From: a virus
Virus record (IMG/VR): IMGVR_UViG_3300010389_000150
Location: 1 to 22,963 of that record
DNA length: 22,963 nucleotides
Direction: 5' to 3' (one strand)
The position numbers were made by a program, and so were the translations under genes. The notes under the pieces were generated by a model that ran no database searches, was not told the origin of the DNA, and saw only the letters and a list, made by a program, of their open reading frames with translations. Position 1 is the stretch's first letter. Each line of letters opens with the position of its first letter. Below, piece after piece: positions 11,101 through 19,732 of the stretch.

Positions 11101-14100
11101 TCTACAATAACTTCTTCCTTTACCGAAGGAATTATATCTAAATTTGTAGGAGTAAGTTTGTAGTATAATTTTCTTGGAGTAGAATCATTTACTCTCAGAG
11201 CAACTGTTGCTGTTGTGTCAATTCCAACTCTTCCAGTTCTTACTACTTCAACATTATTAACGTTGGTAAATTCAAATGGATACCTAAATCTAGGATCACT
11301 GTAGAAGTCTAGATCAAATGCCGAGTATAAGATTCCACTGTTTGTAAATGAAAGTGTAGAACTTGATACATCAAAAACTAAAGTATTATTATTTGTAAGT
11401 TCTATTGCTGGATTTACTGGAGAAATAGAACCGTCCGATGATGACGTAATGTTTATTTCATTTCTCTCTATCCTTGAAGAATAGTAGTAACTATCCGATA
11501 ATTTGATAGTATTTTCATCTACAACAATAACATAGTAAATACTCTCATTCGACAAACCTCCAGATGGTGAGGTTGAGGTATAAATTACTTTTTGAGTAGT
11601 ATATAAACCATGATTTGGTATCGTTATAGTATTTCTTGCAGTATCAACTGCAGCCGATAAGAAATCTAATTTGTCAATAACAATTCTTCTATTATAATCA
11701 TTATAAGAAACCGAAATCTGAGTAGAAATTCCAGCATTGACATTCATAACAACATTATCACCCAACTGAAGTCCATGAGTGGATGCTGTAGAAACAGTTA
11801 CTTCATTCTTTGAAAGATTACCTGTTAAAATGCTTTCATAATTTGTGGTAAAACTGTGAATTTCTCCACTTCCAACACTAGTCAGATATAAAAGATCTGC
11901 AGCAGTTGATATTCCAGCATAATAACCAGTAGTTCCTAATCCAACACGATATGAACTAATTCCAATAAGATCGGAAGTTAATCTAGTTGCATAAACAACT
12001 GAATTTTCTGTAAGTTGATATGAGGAAATTCCATCAGTAGAAATGGATATTTGAGTTCCACCATTAGATGAGTAAATTAACTCATCACCAGACAATAATT
12101 GATGATCTGGCAGATATATCGATCTAGTTGGAATTGAAATTTGAGTAGCACCAACTCCAGGATTTGAGAATGTTAATGTTGTTGCAACACCAGGTCCAGC
12201 AGTAGTACCTATTCCTAAAGATTCTGTTGGGTTAAAGTAAAACTCTTTGTTTAAATTAAAATCATAGTTATTTTTTATATCCAAATCAAGATATAACTTT
12301 CTAGTAACTTCTGTTATAGCAATTCCGACAGAATAAGTTGTAATTCCTGATATTTCACCAACATTTCTAAGAACTCTTACTCTAGATGAATCTTCATCGA
12401 CATTAAGAATCTTTACTCTTTCATCTAATACCTGATAAATGTCATTTTCTCTAATGAAAGAATCCGAAAGATTGCCAATTACATTAAAGTAAGTAACAAG
12501 ACCAGTATAAGTGGTAGATCCAATCCCAGTAGATACAATTAAACTATTGATTCGATTTGATATGTTAGTAGTCTGTAAATCTTCAAAATCTGATGTAAAA
12601 GTTACAGTATCTCTATTATTGAAATAGTGTGGTGAAGTTGAGAATGCAACGTATCCATTAGAATCTGGATAAAACTCTAAGTTCGATAGGTTTGAAGATG
12701 CTACACTAACAGAACTTACGGTTTTTCCTTTAATAAAGGAAACACTGGCAGATGGTTTTTTGGAAGAAAGATCTACTTCTTTAAATACAACTCTATCGTT
12801 TACTTGATAAGAATCCCCACCTGTCAGTATTCCTACAGAACTTATAGTTCCTTTAGATACTGATTTTACACGAGAAACTTGTTCTCTTACATTATTTGGA
12901 TTATATAAGAAATCATATCCACTATTAGAATTTGTTATATTATAAGGTGTTGTATTTCTAATCCAATTAGTATTATTAATATTAATATCGGATTGATTTG
13001 ATGATTTTAAGAAATTGAATTCTTCTGGTTTCGATTTATAGGTGTTTCCAACAAAATATGGGAATACTGGAGATTTATAATTCTTAAAGACACCAATAGA
13101 ATCTACCTGTCCACCATTGATGGTTGTAAAGTATGCATAAACTCCATTGGGATACTCTGGAGTAACACAGAATCTGCCATTATGCTCATCGAGGTCTCCC
13201 TCCCCCACAAACTCATAATCTTCAACAAAGAATCCTGCAGGATATAAAGTAACACTTGGTCTATTTGGTTGAAGTTTTAACTGATAACCAGAGACCATGG
13301 ACCTAATGGATCCTCCAGTAATTGATGAATATCCATATGGACCATAAATTGGGTTTCCATCATAAGCCCATCCAATGATTGGTGAGTGTGCATTTGATGT
13401 TACTTCTTTTCCATTAATAACTTGTAAATCGGGTTGATAGAAAATGCGACCATTTCTATATCTTGTTCCCAGAACTGAAGATCTAAGTTTTCTTGGTGAG
13501 TATAAATGGAAATATTCCAATCCAAATCCGGAGAAACTATCTCCTAAAACACCATCATCGTCAGTGATTTGATTTGTTTGAACAAATCTTTCAAATAGGT
13601 TTACATTCCAAGATTTGATATTGCACTCAAATTTTGCAGATAATCCAGCAGCAGTTACTGCAATAGAAGTATCGGAATCGAGATAACCAGAACCACCAAA
13701 AACAACATTTACTGATGTTATTGTTCCATTAGAAATTATTGGAGTTAATAATGCTCCCGATCCACTTCCACTAACAGTTATATTTGGTGGAGAATTATAA
13801 TTACTTCCTGGATCATTAACAATAACATCTACAATCGATCCATTATTAATAATCGGAGTTAGTTGAGCACCACTTCCATTTAACAGTAAAAATTCTGGTT
13901 GTCTGTTGTAATTTAAAATGTCTGAAGATCCAAAAGAATCTCCACCATCTTGAACATGAACAGATTCAATACTTCCTCTAAAAATTGGTTGAAGAGTTGC
14001 ATTAAAATCTTGACCTGTTAGAGTAGAAACTCCAATAGTTCCAGAAACAGTAACGGTTATTGGTTCATAATTGAATATATGAACACCACTACCAGAACTA

Positions 14101-17099
14101 ATAAGATCTACATATTCTCTTGTAGTATAATTAATATTTTTTGGTTGAGTGGTAGAAGTACCAACTAAAGAAAGTTTAAAGTTATTTTCATCAACCTTCG
14201 TAATATAATAAGTTGCTGTTGATGCTAATCCTACTATTGAGATCTCTGTAAAGTCATAAGTTACTATTTCTCCACTTTGATATCCGTGATTTTCGATGTA
14301 AATTGTATTTGATGCAGTATTGATTCCAGATACACCAGAGGTTCTTTTCTTGTTTTCGTAGTTGTTTCCTGGTGAAATTACAGTTACTGAACCAATCTTT
14401 TTCTTTTTATTAATCGACTTAAATCTCTGAACACCATTACCAGTGTTAGCAACGGGAACAGTATTTACTCCCAAAATACTATCTGAGTAGGTACTGTGCA
14501 GTTTAACAGTCTTAGAGTCGATTACAGACACGAAATAGGAAGAATTAGTTGATAATCCCCCAACTACAGTTTGACCTTGTGGATCGTAGATTACCTGTTC
14601 ATAGTCTCTAAACTTATGGTCTTCAATGAATAAAATTTCATAAGTTGTCGCATTAACTCCACCAGATGTTGGACTAGCATTAAAGTTAACTAAGTGATCA
14701 AAAGATATTAGGTTTGCTTTTGCATCTGCTAAAGAACCATTTCCTCCAGAAATTTTAATTCTAGGTTCTTCTAGGTAATCAAATCCACCATCAATTACAT
14801 CTATTCTATCCAGAGTGCCTTTTACATTGCAATAAGCAGTAGCACCAGATCCAATAGAATCTGAAACTTGAAGAACTGGTGGATTGATTACATCATATCC
14901 AGATCCAGAAGAAGTGACCGAAATATTTTCTATGGGACCATAGAAAACACTATTATTTGATTTGTAGTTTAATACCTCAACGCCATTGACTAAAATTCCA
15001 GTAGATCCTGGTAAGGTTTGAAATACACTTTCATCATTAACTGGGGTTGATACTTTACGAATCAACTTCTGTGGTTCTAATTGTTTTGTTTCTCCTGAAT
15101 TTTCTAAAACAAAAGAAGAAAGTTCTAATTTGTTATTTGATACCGTCCCCGAAACTGAAACAACCTTATTTGCAAAAAGATTAGCCCTACTCTTTGCAAG
15201 TTGAATTGTGTTCTCATCAATTTTTCTTACAAAGTAAAAACCATCATCTATACCTAAGTTATTTCCTTCTCCACCAGATCTATAATAAACCGCATCACCA
15301 GTATAGAAAGGATGATTGGAAATTGCTAAACTTTGACCTACAAAAATTCCAGAAAAAGTTACTGATCTATCATTTACTGTTATCTTTTGATTCAAGTATG
15401 TTGGTAATGATGGCGCAGCAACATACAACGATCTATCATTATCAACATATACATTTTGAACATTAGTGGTATACTCATCAAGAGATGGATAATTGCTCGA
15501 ATCAAATCTCGATAATACTTTTCTAACATCAAATGTGTCACTTACATTTAAAGAACCTTGACCAGAAATAGTGATTGATTTCTCATTTCTATAGGAAATT
15601 ACTGTTCCAAAAACTTCAGTTCCAGGTCTTCCATAAGAAGGCAATATAGAAACTCTATCACCAATAACAAAAGAATGATTATCATAAAAATTTATTGCGT
15701 AAGAATTGTTAGAAGAATCTAATAATTCTACAGATTTTGTTACATAAGACGTTGCTACATTAAAAAACCAATTGTTGAATTTATACTCATTGATGTTATC
15801 TCCAAGAGTCTTTATTTTTATTGGATCCCCGGATGAAAATAAAGAATTTTGTTCTCTCAGTTGAATGTCGGATAGTACACCAGTTACCCTAAATCTTACA
15901 ACACTCTGAGAATCATCATATCCATATGCAAAAACATTTGATTTAATTTCAGTTCCACTAGGAATTTCTTGAGTGATTCCAGAACAATTTAAAAACTGAG
16001 TAAGAGTTTTATCTGTGTAAGTTATAATAATCTGAGATCCATTTTCTAAATCAACAGCAAGTTCTCCTGATTGTGGAAATCCTACAGTTGAGTCAACATC
16101 AAGAGTAGTAAAATTTGGAGAAAATCCACCTACACTAGAATCAGTATCTCTAATATCAGTGATTAATAGTGTTTTAGGATGAATGGTAAATTCACCAAAG
16201 ATAGTACCATCAACATCAATGTCTCTTTGATATCCAATGTCAAGACTAAGGACATAATAATCTTTTTCTGCTCTTTGAATTCTTTCTACCTGAGTTACAG
16301 TTCCTCTTGCTTTTGGTAGGAAAGAATTTTCATCTTGGTAAACAGTTCTGTTTACTAATTGATTAATGTCACCATCAATTGTTTCAACAACTAAATCTTT
16401 AGTTACTCTATATTGAGCATCTGATGGTTGTATCAAATAATCCTGAGGTCTAATAACAGTAACGTCTTGACCATAGAGAGCTCTGAATAAAATTTCAAAG
16501 GAACCTTCTGTTCCTTTTGAGGAATAAAAATCTACTGCCTGTTTTAAGAAAAGAGCATCGTTTAATCCACTGAAGATGGATCTATCTTCAAATCCAGGTG
16601 TAATCTGAGTCTTTAATTTTATAAAAAACTTTTGGAGAAAGAGAACGCTGAGATTCTTAACAGTAGAACCATTAGTATGTTCCTCTACTGAAGAATCTGA
16701 AAATATTAACTCATCAGGGTTATCTAAAGAAGTTACTCCACTGAATCCTCTGATGCATCCAGTGAAAGATGTTGAAGTTTTTCCAGTGTATGATACGATT
16801 TCAGAATCAATTAAAAGGAGACCATAAGAGTCTGGAAAACCTGCAGTAGATGCCACATTTAGTGTGGCATCAAAAAATGAAACACTTGTGGTAAGTGTTG
16901 TAGAATCAATTAAGTTCGATAAAGTGTCTACTTTTACATATTGATCTAAATTTGTTGCCAGGTCATATGCAGAACTCTGACTTTCAAGAGAAAGATAATA
17001 CTGTTTTAAAAACTCAGAAACTAAAGGAAATTCATCCTTTACAAACTCTGGAAGTTGATTTTCGACAATCGAACTGATTTTGATTCTTGTTTCTGCCAT
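5103..17099 (-). CDS. Giant (3,998-aa) baseplate structural protein in the gp7 position, with YHYH domain
   Basis: An intact 12-kb frame between gp6 (4-nt gap) and gp8, the place of gene 7 in T4. T4 gp7 has about 1,030 residues, so this protein is roughly four times larger, and equivalence to gp7 is inferred from synteny. The N-terminus (MAETRIKISS...) is followed near residues 85-125 by a small beta module with IDSEIVSYTG and CIRGFSG. Residues 1195-1325 form a YHYH domain, seen as GWAYDGNPIYGPYGY and later GDLDEHNGRF...PNGVYAYF. Two short motif families recur: a glycine type (GGxGYxxxPxVxI), in two clusters at 13.7-14.9 kb and 5.7-7.1 kb, and an NHG...tGd.ViY type. The composition is rich in Ser, Thr, Gly, Ile and Val with little cysteine, and there is no signal peptide or transmembrane segment, which suits a chain of beta domains around the baseplate. 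The start is the ATG at 17099, chosen from its spacing to gp6; the ribosome site is poor. Confidence 0.88.
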   Translation of the reverse strand: MAETRIKISSIVENQLPEFVKDEFPLVSEFLKQYYLSLESQSSAYDLATNLDQYVKVDTLSNLIDSTTLTTSVSFFDATLNVASTAGFPDSYGLLLIDSEIVSYTGKTSTSFTGCIRGFSGVTSLDNPDELIFSDSSVEEHTNGSTVKNLSVLFLQKFFIKLKTQITPGFEDRSIFSGLNDALFLKQAVDFYSSKGTEGSFEILFRALYGQDVTVIRPQDYLIQPSDAQYRVTKDLVVETIDGDINQLVNRTVYQDENSFLPKARGTVTQVERIQRAEKDYYVLSLDIGYQRDIDVDGTIFGEFTIHPKTLLITDIRDTDSSVGGFSPNFTTLDVDSTVGFPQSGELAVDLENGSQIIITYTDKTLTQFLNCSGITQEIPSGTEIKSNVFAYGYDDSQSVVRFRVTGVLSDIQLREQNSLFSSGDPIKIKTLGDNINEYKFNNWFFNVATSYVTKSVELLDSSNNSYAINFYDNHSFVIGDRVSILPSYGRPGTEVFGTVISYRNEKSITISGQGSLNVSDTFDVRKVLSRFDSSNYPSLDEYTTNVQNVYVDNDRSLYVAAPSLPTYLNQKITVNDRSVTFSGIFVGQSLAISNHPFYTGDAVYYRSGGEGNNLGIDDGFYFVRKIDENTIQLAKSRANLFANKVVSVSGTVSNNKLELSSFVLENSGETKQLEPQKLIRKVSTPVNDESVFQTLPGSTGILVNGVEVLNYKSNNSVFYGPIENISVTSSGSGYDVINPPVLQVSDSIGSGATAYCNVKGTLDRIDVIDGGFDYLEEPRIKISGGNGSLADAKANLISFDHLVNFNASPTSGGVNATTYEILFIEDHKFRDYEQVIYDPQGQTVVGGLSTNSSYFVSVIDSKTVKLHSTYSDSILGVNTVPVANTGNGVQRFKSINKKKKIGSVTVISPGNNYENKKRTSGVSGINTASNTIYIENHGYQSGEIVTYDFTEISIVGLASTATYYITKVDENNFKLSLVGTSTTQPKNINYTTREYVDLISSGSGVHIFNYEPITVTVSGTIGVSTLTGQDFNATLQPIFRGSIESVHVQDGGDSFGSSDILNYNRQPEFLLLNGSGAQLTPIINNGSIVDVIVNDPGSNYNSPPNITVSGSGSGALLTPIISNGTITSVNVVFGGSGYLDSDTSIAVTAAGLSAKFECNIKSWNVNLFERFVQTNQITDDDGVLGDSFSGFGLEYFHLYSPRKLRSSVLGTRYRNGRIFYQPDLQVINGKEVTSNAHSPIIGWAYDGNPIYGPYGYSSITGGSIRSMVSGYQLKLQPNRPSVTLYPAGFFVEDYEFVGEGDLDEHNGRFCVTPEYPNGVYAYFTTINGGQVDSIGVFKNYKSPVFPYFVGNTYKSKPEEFNFLKSSNQSDININNTNWIRNTTPYNITNSNSGYDFLYNPNNVREQVSRVKSVSKGTISSVGILTGGDSYQVNDRVVFKEVDLSSKKPSASVSFIKGKTVSSVSVASSNLSNLEFYPDSNGYVAFSTSPHYFNNRDTVTFTSDFEDLQTTNISNRINSLIVSTGIGSTTYTGLVTYFNVIGNLSDSFIRENDIYQVLDERVKILNVDEDSSRVRVLRNVGEISGITTYSVGIAITEVTRKLYLDLDIKNNYDFNLNKEFYFNPTESLGIGTTAGPGVATTLTFSNPGVGATQISIPTRSIYLPDHQLLSGDELIYSSNGGTQISISTDGISSYQLTENSVVYATRLTSDLIGISSYRVGLGTTGYYAGISTAADLLYLTSVGSGEIHSFTTNYESILTGNLSKNEVTVSTASTHGLQLGDNVVMNVNAGISTQISVSYNDYNRRIVIDKLDFLSAAVDTARNTITIPNHGLYTTQKVIYTSTSPSGGLSNESIYYVIVVDENTIKLSDSYYYSSRIERNEINITSSSDGSISPVNPAIELTNNNTLVFDVSSSTLSFTNSGILYSAFDLDFYSDPRFRYPFEFTNVNNVEVVRTGRVGIDTTATVALRVNDSTPRKLYYKLTPTNLDIIPSVKEEVIVDNEVVDGNSVNIVPSIYSGNKSVSSLTSNTFTYLVSETPEQLNYDTTDSELSYITNSTNAYGEIESISTNYGGLNLESIPEIENISSNLGSGEVLQVLTNSIGKVLKTTIDDIGFGYSNDYSVRPTAKLPDVIKLNPQSSFRSIGVSSVGRGYSIAPDLIVLDGLTDNVISDVDLRYDLDSRTVTILKNTKSINNVTPTIIPVNNTNGVGISSIRYISSSNDVVVTLGSSFSNASDFPFVIGDKILIENVSVGVGSTGKGYNSSNYNYALFTIVNTDPNIGGVGATVSYNITNYLSNGEIPGTFDPVNSAGRIIPQKYFPIFDITLEKNTFNKGEIVSSGESSGIVVDWNEVEETLKVSTNDTFVVGSTITGRTSTSNGIIETITTSIANYVVGAASTVVKGWQRETGFLDNQFQRVHDNDYYQYFAYSLKSQVSIETWDDAVSNLNHTAGFKRFSDLVVESTPIISGISTEQNLGDVSGIADLSRSIDLNCVYDFDLVTENNFIVDGNVRSDEIIFGSRVLQDYIESVGNRVLLIDDISDEFNSNPRPTQFSIVNTFNLESRSVKYLTFIKDRRFTAQRQVSIVSLVHDGSTAYINQYGGVDTYYDMGSFDFSISGLDGNLLFYPTRSTINDYDVSTISFDIRDTIASIGSTDLGDAVFVGSATTTIPSGTSSATTVVGIASTYRASKVLVQIGATDSSYHEFDELTILHNGTDILLQDYGQLNTSNIDSYSSLGIGTYHVYYSGSDINVDLIPYASTPVQFDVNSVRVSIASTLSVGIGTEIFNDARIESSYVAISSTPTPGITTIATYSSTYEGSYYIVSVEDLTNNEYQVSEIVLVDDDSEAYFAEFGILQTNSSIGSIGATVTGSGDVDLTFTPNVDIDVEVRVYQNPIGLVDLTVADRTIDFTNAFIRSGYGFYTGSETDVKRSFGLTYKEKPIFERYFDGSDSDIVDITNNTITIPEHFFVTGEKVIYSFAGAGTTQAIGIATTTISGVGSTDKLPSSIYIVKDTDLKVRVAASASDALRNPPSILDITHVGIGTSHRFVSTNQNARVLIGIDNLIQSPIVATSVTTTAAKAVAIVDERVTFSGITSFFGGDLIKIDDEIMRVNSVGFGSTNVVLVQRAWMGSGIATHAINSLITKVNGDFNIVDNTINFVTAPYGPTPIGSTTNPPDSRDFVGIETHSTFSGRSFIRSGIVNGDSEPYSYNYIFDDISSGFDGTTNTFTLKSNGSNIAGFSTSNAIVLINDIFQGPARVGAIEVVGDYDLSENSGITSITFTGTATSSSYDINTSSIPLGGVIVSVGSTAGLGYQPLVSAGATATVSIAGTISSISIGNSGSGYRSGLQTVNVGVATSSTGIPNITYVGIATVVDGHVTGVAITNPGAGYTTSNPPIVIFDDPLSYSEIPLIYSSTSSGLGTAAVADIVVGQGSSVISFEIRNTGYGYGQGEILTVAIGGTTGIPTDTSVSFEEFQITIDKTFTDEFTGWSIGDLQVIDPVDSLFDGQRTTFPIKINGQQTTIRSRRGSNVEVKANLLIFINDILQVPDVSYIFNGGSIITFNEAPKVGDTSKIIFYRGTGDVDTLNIDVLETVKEGDTLRINSDIERFKEDRRLVTDVVSTDVVETNVYPGPGLTQDETFARPVIWCRQTEDKIINGQEVGKDRILYEPLINPTSNLIQSVGIGSTQIFVENVKTFFDSADEYLQDGTSEEPQRKIIITSQDQLVAAAATAIVSVAGTISSIVISSGGVGYSTNPVVIIENPVGLGTTQRATATSTISVGGTVSSITVSNPGTGYTTTTPPVVLISPPDVSREVVEDVLYEGDFGIITGINTITVGVASTGIVFDLFIPENSFLRDTNINSVGIATTGVSGIQTGYYFVVYNSNVGNGLTSIYQNGSTLGIGSTFIDNVYEVASVSIGQTDALGIGLTYVAKVTVSVSDYNGLSGLGYSSFFGEYSWGRIHNLTRNTPTTFTSYNNGLIGVSTSPSVQRYNPLKYRNYVS

Positions 17100-17103
17100 T
17101 TTG

Positions 17104-19014
17104 TTATATTCTTACGAGGTCTCCGTTGGAATAACTTGAAGTTACCGTGTATGTTGATCCAGAGATATCAGAACCTGAAGATATTTCATCTGATACCATA
17201 TTTAACACACTAGAAGATGGGTCTAATTGGAGATATAGATCCTGTAATCCAATTACATCATTTGATCTAGGAGATACTGATATCTCAATAATAGATTCTC
17301 CTCCACTATTCTTTGTAGTGGAAGTTATGTTTACAGGATTTAAAATAATTTCTCCTCGATCATAATCAATTCTTCCAACATTATTTCTTACAACTGTTGG
17401 AGTATTTGTAGATGTTATTGTAAAGAAAAATATGGATCCCGTTTTTCCATCAGCATTTGGAATATCTGACATATAAACTGTTCCATTTACTGAACTCACA
17501 GTAAAACCAGAAGACTTAATATTATATCCACTCATCTTTCCGATGTGGAAAGCATTACCATAACAAATCTCATAATCTGCAAATTGGTTCAACGCAGGTT
17601 TCATATCTCTTCTCATAACAACTTTTGTTATGTTTGAAGTGATTGCACTGTTGCTATCGTCAATTAACTTTAAGAATTTACTATATTTAAATCTAGCACC
17701 ATATCTATTCAATTCCGAAGAGTCTGCGTATGAGTTTATATTACTTGATACGATAGTTTTCAAGTAATCTGCACTTGGTGCTGCATTTGTATTGTAATAT
17801 ACCGAAGAATCGAACTCAATGTAAAGATATTTCAGATCCAATATCTCAGGTACAATTCCAGCAACACTATATTTTCTTAGACTATTAACAATATTTTCTT
17901 TTATCTGACTCGAAACAAAAGTTCCGTTAATGGGTTTGATTGATATATAAACCTTTCCAAATCTAGGAGGGTTCAAATCTTCTCCACCAAATACAGAAAC
18001 AGATTCTGTCTCTGGATAAATGGTTGGAATAATAGTTTCATAATCAGTTGCAGTTACAGCTCTATTCTGAGAAGCATATATTCTGGGAGCATATTTTTTG
18101 ATCGAATCTACAGACTCTATATTTTGCCCACCTCTAGATTGTGTGTTGGTGGTTAAAAGAGAGATGCCTGTAGTAACTACACGATTATTGTTATCAACAA
18201 TTCTTCCATTAAATGTAAAGGATGAAACTCCGTTTGCATCTTCACCTGTAGTTGTTACATATGATACTTCAACATAGTTTTGATCATCAAGTTTAACTCC
18301 AAATACACCATCGCCAAAAATAAGTTCATATCTCTGATCTTCTATTTCTTGAATAAAAAATACTCTAGAAGTTGAATCGACATCAAGTAAACTAGTAGAT
18401 AATGTAAACTTACGAGTTACACTACTTGATTGTGTATTTCTAACTAAAACAGAAATTGATTTAGTATCAATATCAGAGTTGTCTAAAATATATTTTTGAT
18501 TTGGATCATTCGAGTTTACAGTAAATGTTTTAACTAAGAACGTTCCCTCATATACATTAACATTTTCGAATAATGCAATTCCATTAATAACTGGTTTAGT
18601 AACATCTTCTGGAATTGTAAATGTATAACTTTGATTTCCGAAAGTACTTGTGGATGTACAAACAGTTCCTTTCTTAAGTGTCAAAGTTAATGGTCTTGTA
18701 GTAAACCCAGTGGTATCTACAAAAAAAGATATATTTGCTGTCGCCGAAGTTTTGGAACGAGGAACATATCCAATGTTCCTTGCCAAAGAAACAACGTTTT
18801 CTCTTAAGGTAGCACTATCAATAAACACCTCATTGGTGATCATATTCGCATTATATGATGTAATGTAGGTGTTATATGCTAAAACATCAATAAGAGTTGA
18901 TAGAGTCGATCCCTCAAAATCGTAGTCAGTAAAATTCGAGTTCGATCTAAGGTAATCCTTAATCGAAGTCTTGATTTGATCGAAGTCTAGGTTAGTGAAA
19001 TTTACTAATGCCAT
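17104..19014 (-). CDS. 6: Baseplate wedge protein gp6
   Basis: Homologue of T4 gp6, a baseplate J-like protein. Two copies per wedge join with gp7 and form the inner ring that ties the wedges to the hub. The clearest match is at residues 30-49, DYDFEGSTLSTLIDVLAYNT, against T4 DYDFEGSRLNVLCDLLAYNT. Downstream of it, NVVSLARNIGYVPRSK aligns with the T4 stretch ending GYLPTSK. A later segment (YVEVSYVTTTGEDANG) matches T4 VIEYISTNGADANG, and the conserved ATDYETIIP motif is also present (T4 ATDYDTFV). The length of 636 residues is close to T4's 660. Its ATG overlaps the gp25 stop by one base (TAATG), so translation is probably coupled. No Shine-Dalgarno is visible. Confidence 0.93.
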   Translation of the reverse strand: MALVNFTNLDFDQIKTSIKDYLRSNSNFTDYDFEGSTLSTLIDVLAYNTYITSYNANMITNEVFIDSATLRENVVSLARNIGYVPRSKTSATANISFFVDTTGFTTRPLTLTLKKGTVCTSTSTFGNQSYTFTIPEDVTKPVINGIALFENVNVYEGTFLVKTFTVNSNDPNQKYILDNSDIDTKSISVLVRNTQSSSVTRKFTLSTSLLDVDSTSRVFFIQEIEDQRYELIFGDGVFGVKLDDQNYVEVSYVTTTGEDANGVSSFTFNGRIVDNNNRVVTTGISLLTTNTQSRGGQNIESVDSIKKYAPRIYASQNRAVTATDYETIIPTIYPETESVSVFGGEDLNPPRFGKVYISIKPINGTFVSSQIKENIVNSLRKYSVAGIVPEILDLKYLYIEFDSSVYYNTNAAPSADYLKTIVSSNINSYADSSELNRYGARFKYSKFLKLIDDSNSAITSNITKVVMRRDMKPALNQFADYEICYGNAFHIGKMSGYNIKSSGFTVSSVNGTVYMSDIPNADGKTGSIFFFTITSTNTPTVVRNNVGRIDYDRGEIILNPVNITSTTKNSGGESIIEISVSPRSNDVIGLQDLYLQLDPSSSVLNMVSDEISSGSDISGSTYTVTSSYSNGDLVRI

Positions 19015-19415
19015 TATCGTGTTGGCTGTAATGCAAATGATAACTGTTGCGGTAATACATCAATCCCAACAATGTAATAATTAATTGTCACATTAAATTC
19101 ATTGTTTTCATAATTTGGAGAAACATCGACAGAAATTAAATCAACTCTTGGTTCGTAATTATTGATAGTATTGGTGATTTCATCTTTAATCACAGATGCA
19201 GAAATCTCATCCATATTCTCAAAAAGTGTTTGAGACACTCTAGAACCAAGATTTTCGTTAAAAAATCTTTCTCCTGGGAGAGTAAAGATGAGATTTCTGA
19301 CCGAACGAGCAATAGCGGTCTCATTTTTAATAGAAATCAAGTCATTATTCAGGGGATTAACCTGAAATGACATGCTTATATCTTTGAATCCTCTACTTAG
19401 CCGTTCTACAGGCAT
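19014..19415 (-). CDS. 25: Baseplate wedge protein gp25
   Basis: Homologue of T4 gp25, the small wedge protein of the GPW/gp25 family that links the wedge core to the sheath and helps trigger sheath contraction. The length (133 residues) is almost equal to T4 gp25 (132). Typical family features are the N-terminal GFKDISMSF, the DLISIKNETAIARSVRNLIF helix region, LPGERFFNENLGS at 46-58, the FENMDE segment, and the C-terminal EPRVDLISVDV with beta strands ending in a short tail. Older annotations may call it a lysozyme because of the family name; no lysozyme activity is implied. The start is the ATG at 19415, with no good Shine-Dalgarno. A late-promoter motif lies 21 nt upstream. It overlaps gp6 by one base. 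Confidence 0.94.
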   Translation of the reverse strand: MPVERLSRGFKDISMSFQVNPLNNDLISIKNETAIARSVRNLIFTLPGERFFNENLGSRVSQTLFENMDEISASVIKDEITNTINNYEPRVDLISVDVSPNYENNEFNVTINYYIVGIDVLPQQLSFALQPTR

Positions 19416-19436
19416 GAAAATATTATGAATCTATCT

Positions 19437-19444
19437 TATTTATT
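19437..19444 (-). promoter_or_regulatory. T4-type late promoter motif upstream of gp25
   Basis: The minus strand reads AATAAATA, fitting the NATAAATA late box. It overlaps the stop codon of the 84-aa gene and ends 21 nt before the gp25 ATG. This would start a late transcript covering gp25, gp6 and the giant gene. The assignment is from motif and position; the surrounding DNA is AT-rich, so chance is possible. Confidence 0.55.
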
Positions 19445-19697
19445 ATGGTTTTTTAAATTCATAGAGTGGTTCTGTGCCATACTCCCAGTCATCATAGTCT
19501 TCATCATTACGTATTTTTGAGTGAATCTCATTTTGAGTTTCAAAATCATGCTTTTTGGGAGTAAGATCATCATTACTGATCTCTCTTAGCATCTGTTTGT
19601 CTTTGATTTTTTCAAAAATACCATAATCTGATGTTAAATTAGTAGTTCCCCATAGTTCGTACATATAATTTTGATCACGATCTGATGGTTTTCCCAT
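19443..19697 (-). CDS. Small acidic conserved phage protein, function unknown
   Basis: An 84-residue, highly charged soluble protein (MGKPSDRDQNYMYELWG...). The C-terminal half is acidic and aromatic (NDEDYDDWEYGTEPLYEF), and no membrane segment or recognised domain is seen. The start is the ATG at 19697. It has a good ribosome site, AGGAGA, about 6 nt upstream, placed immediately after a 7-bp hairpin. It lies directly before gp25. The same location relative to baseplate genes suggests co-expression with late genes, but no role can be assigned from the sequence. Confidence 0.85.
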   Translation of the reverse strand: MGKPSDRDQNYMYELWGTTNLTSDYGIFEKIKDKQMLREISNDDLTPKKHDFETQNEIHSKIRNDEDYDDWEYGTEPLYEFKKP

Positions 19698-19707
19698 TTT
19701 TGCTCTC

Positions 19708-19724
19708 CTGATTTGTAAAATCAG
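19708..19724 (-). promoter_or_regulatory. Hairpin abutting the ribosome site of the 84-aa gene
   Basis: The minus strand forms CTGATTT-TAC-AAATCAG, a perfect 7-bp stem with a 3-nt loop. The right arm runs into the AGGAG ribosome site of the next gene, so the fold could expose, stabilise or partly mask the site. There is no T-tract after it, so it is not a typical terminator. Confidence 0.5.
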
Positions 19725-19732
19725 AACTTTTT

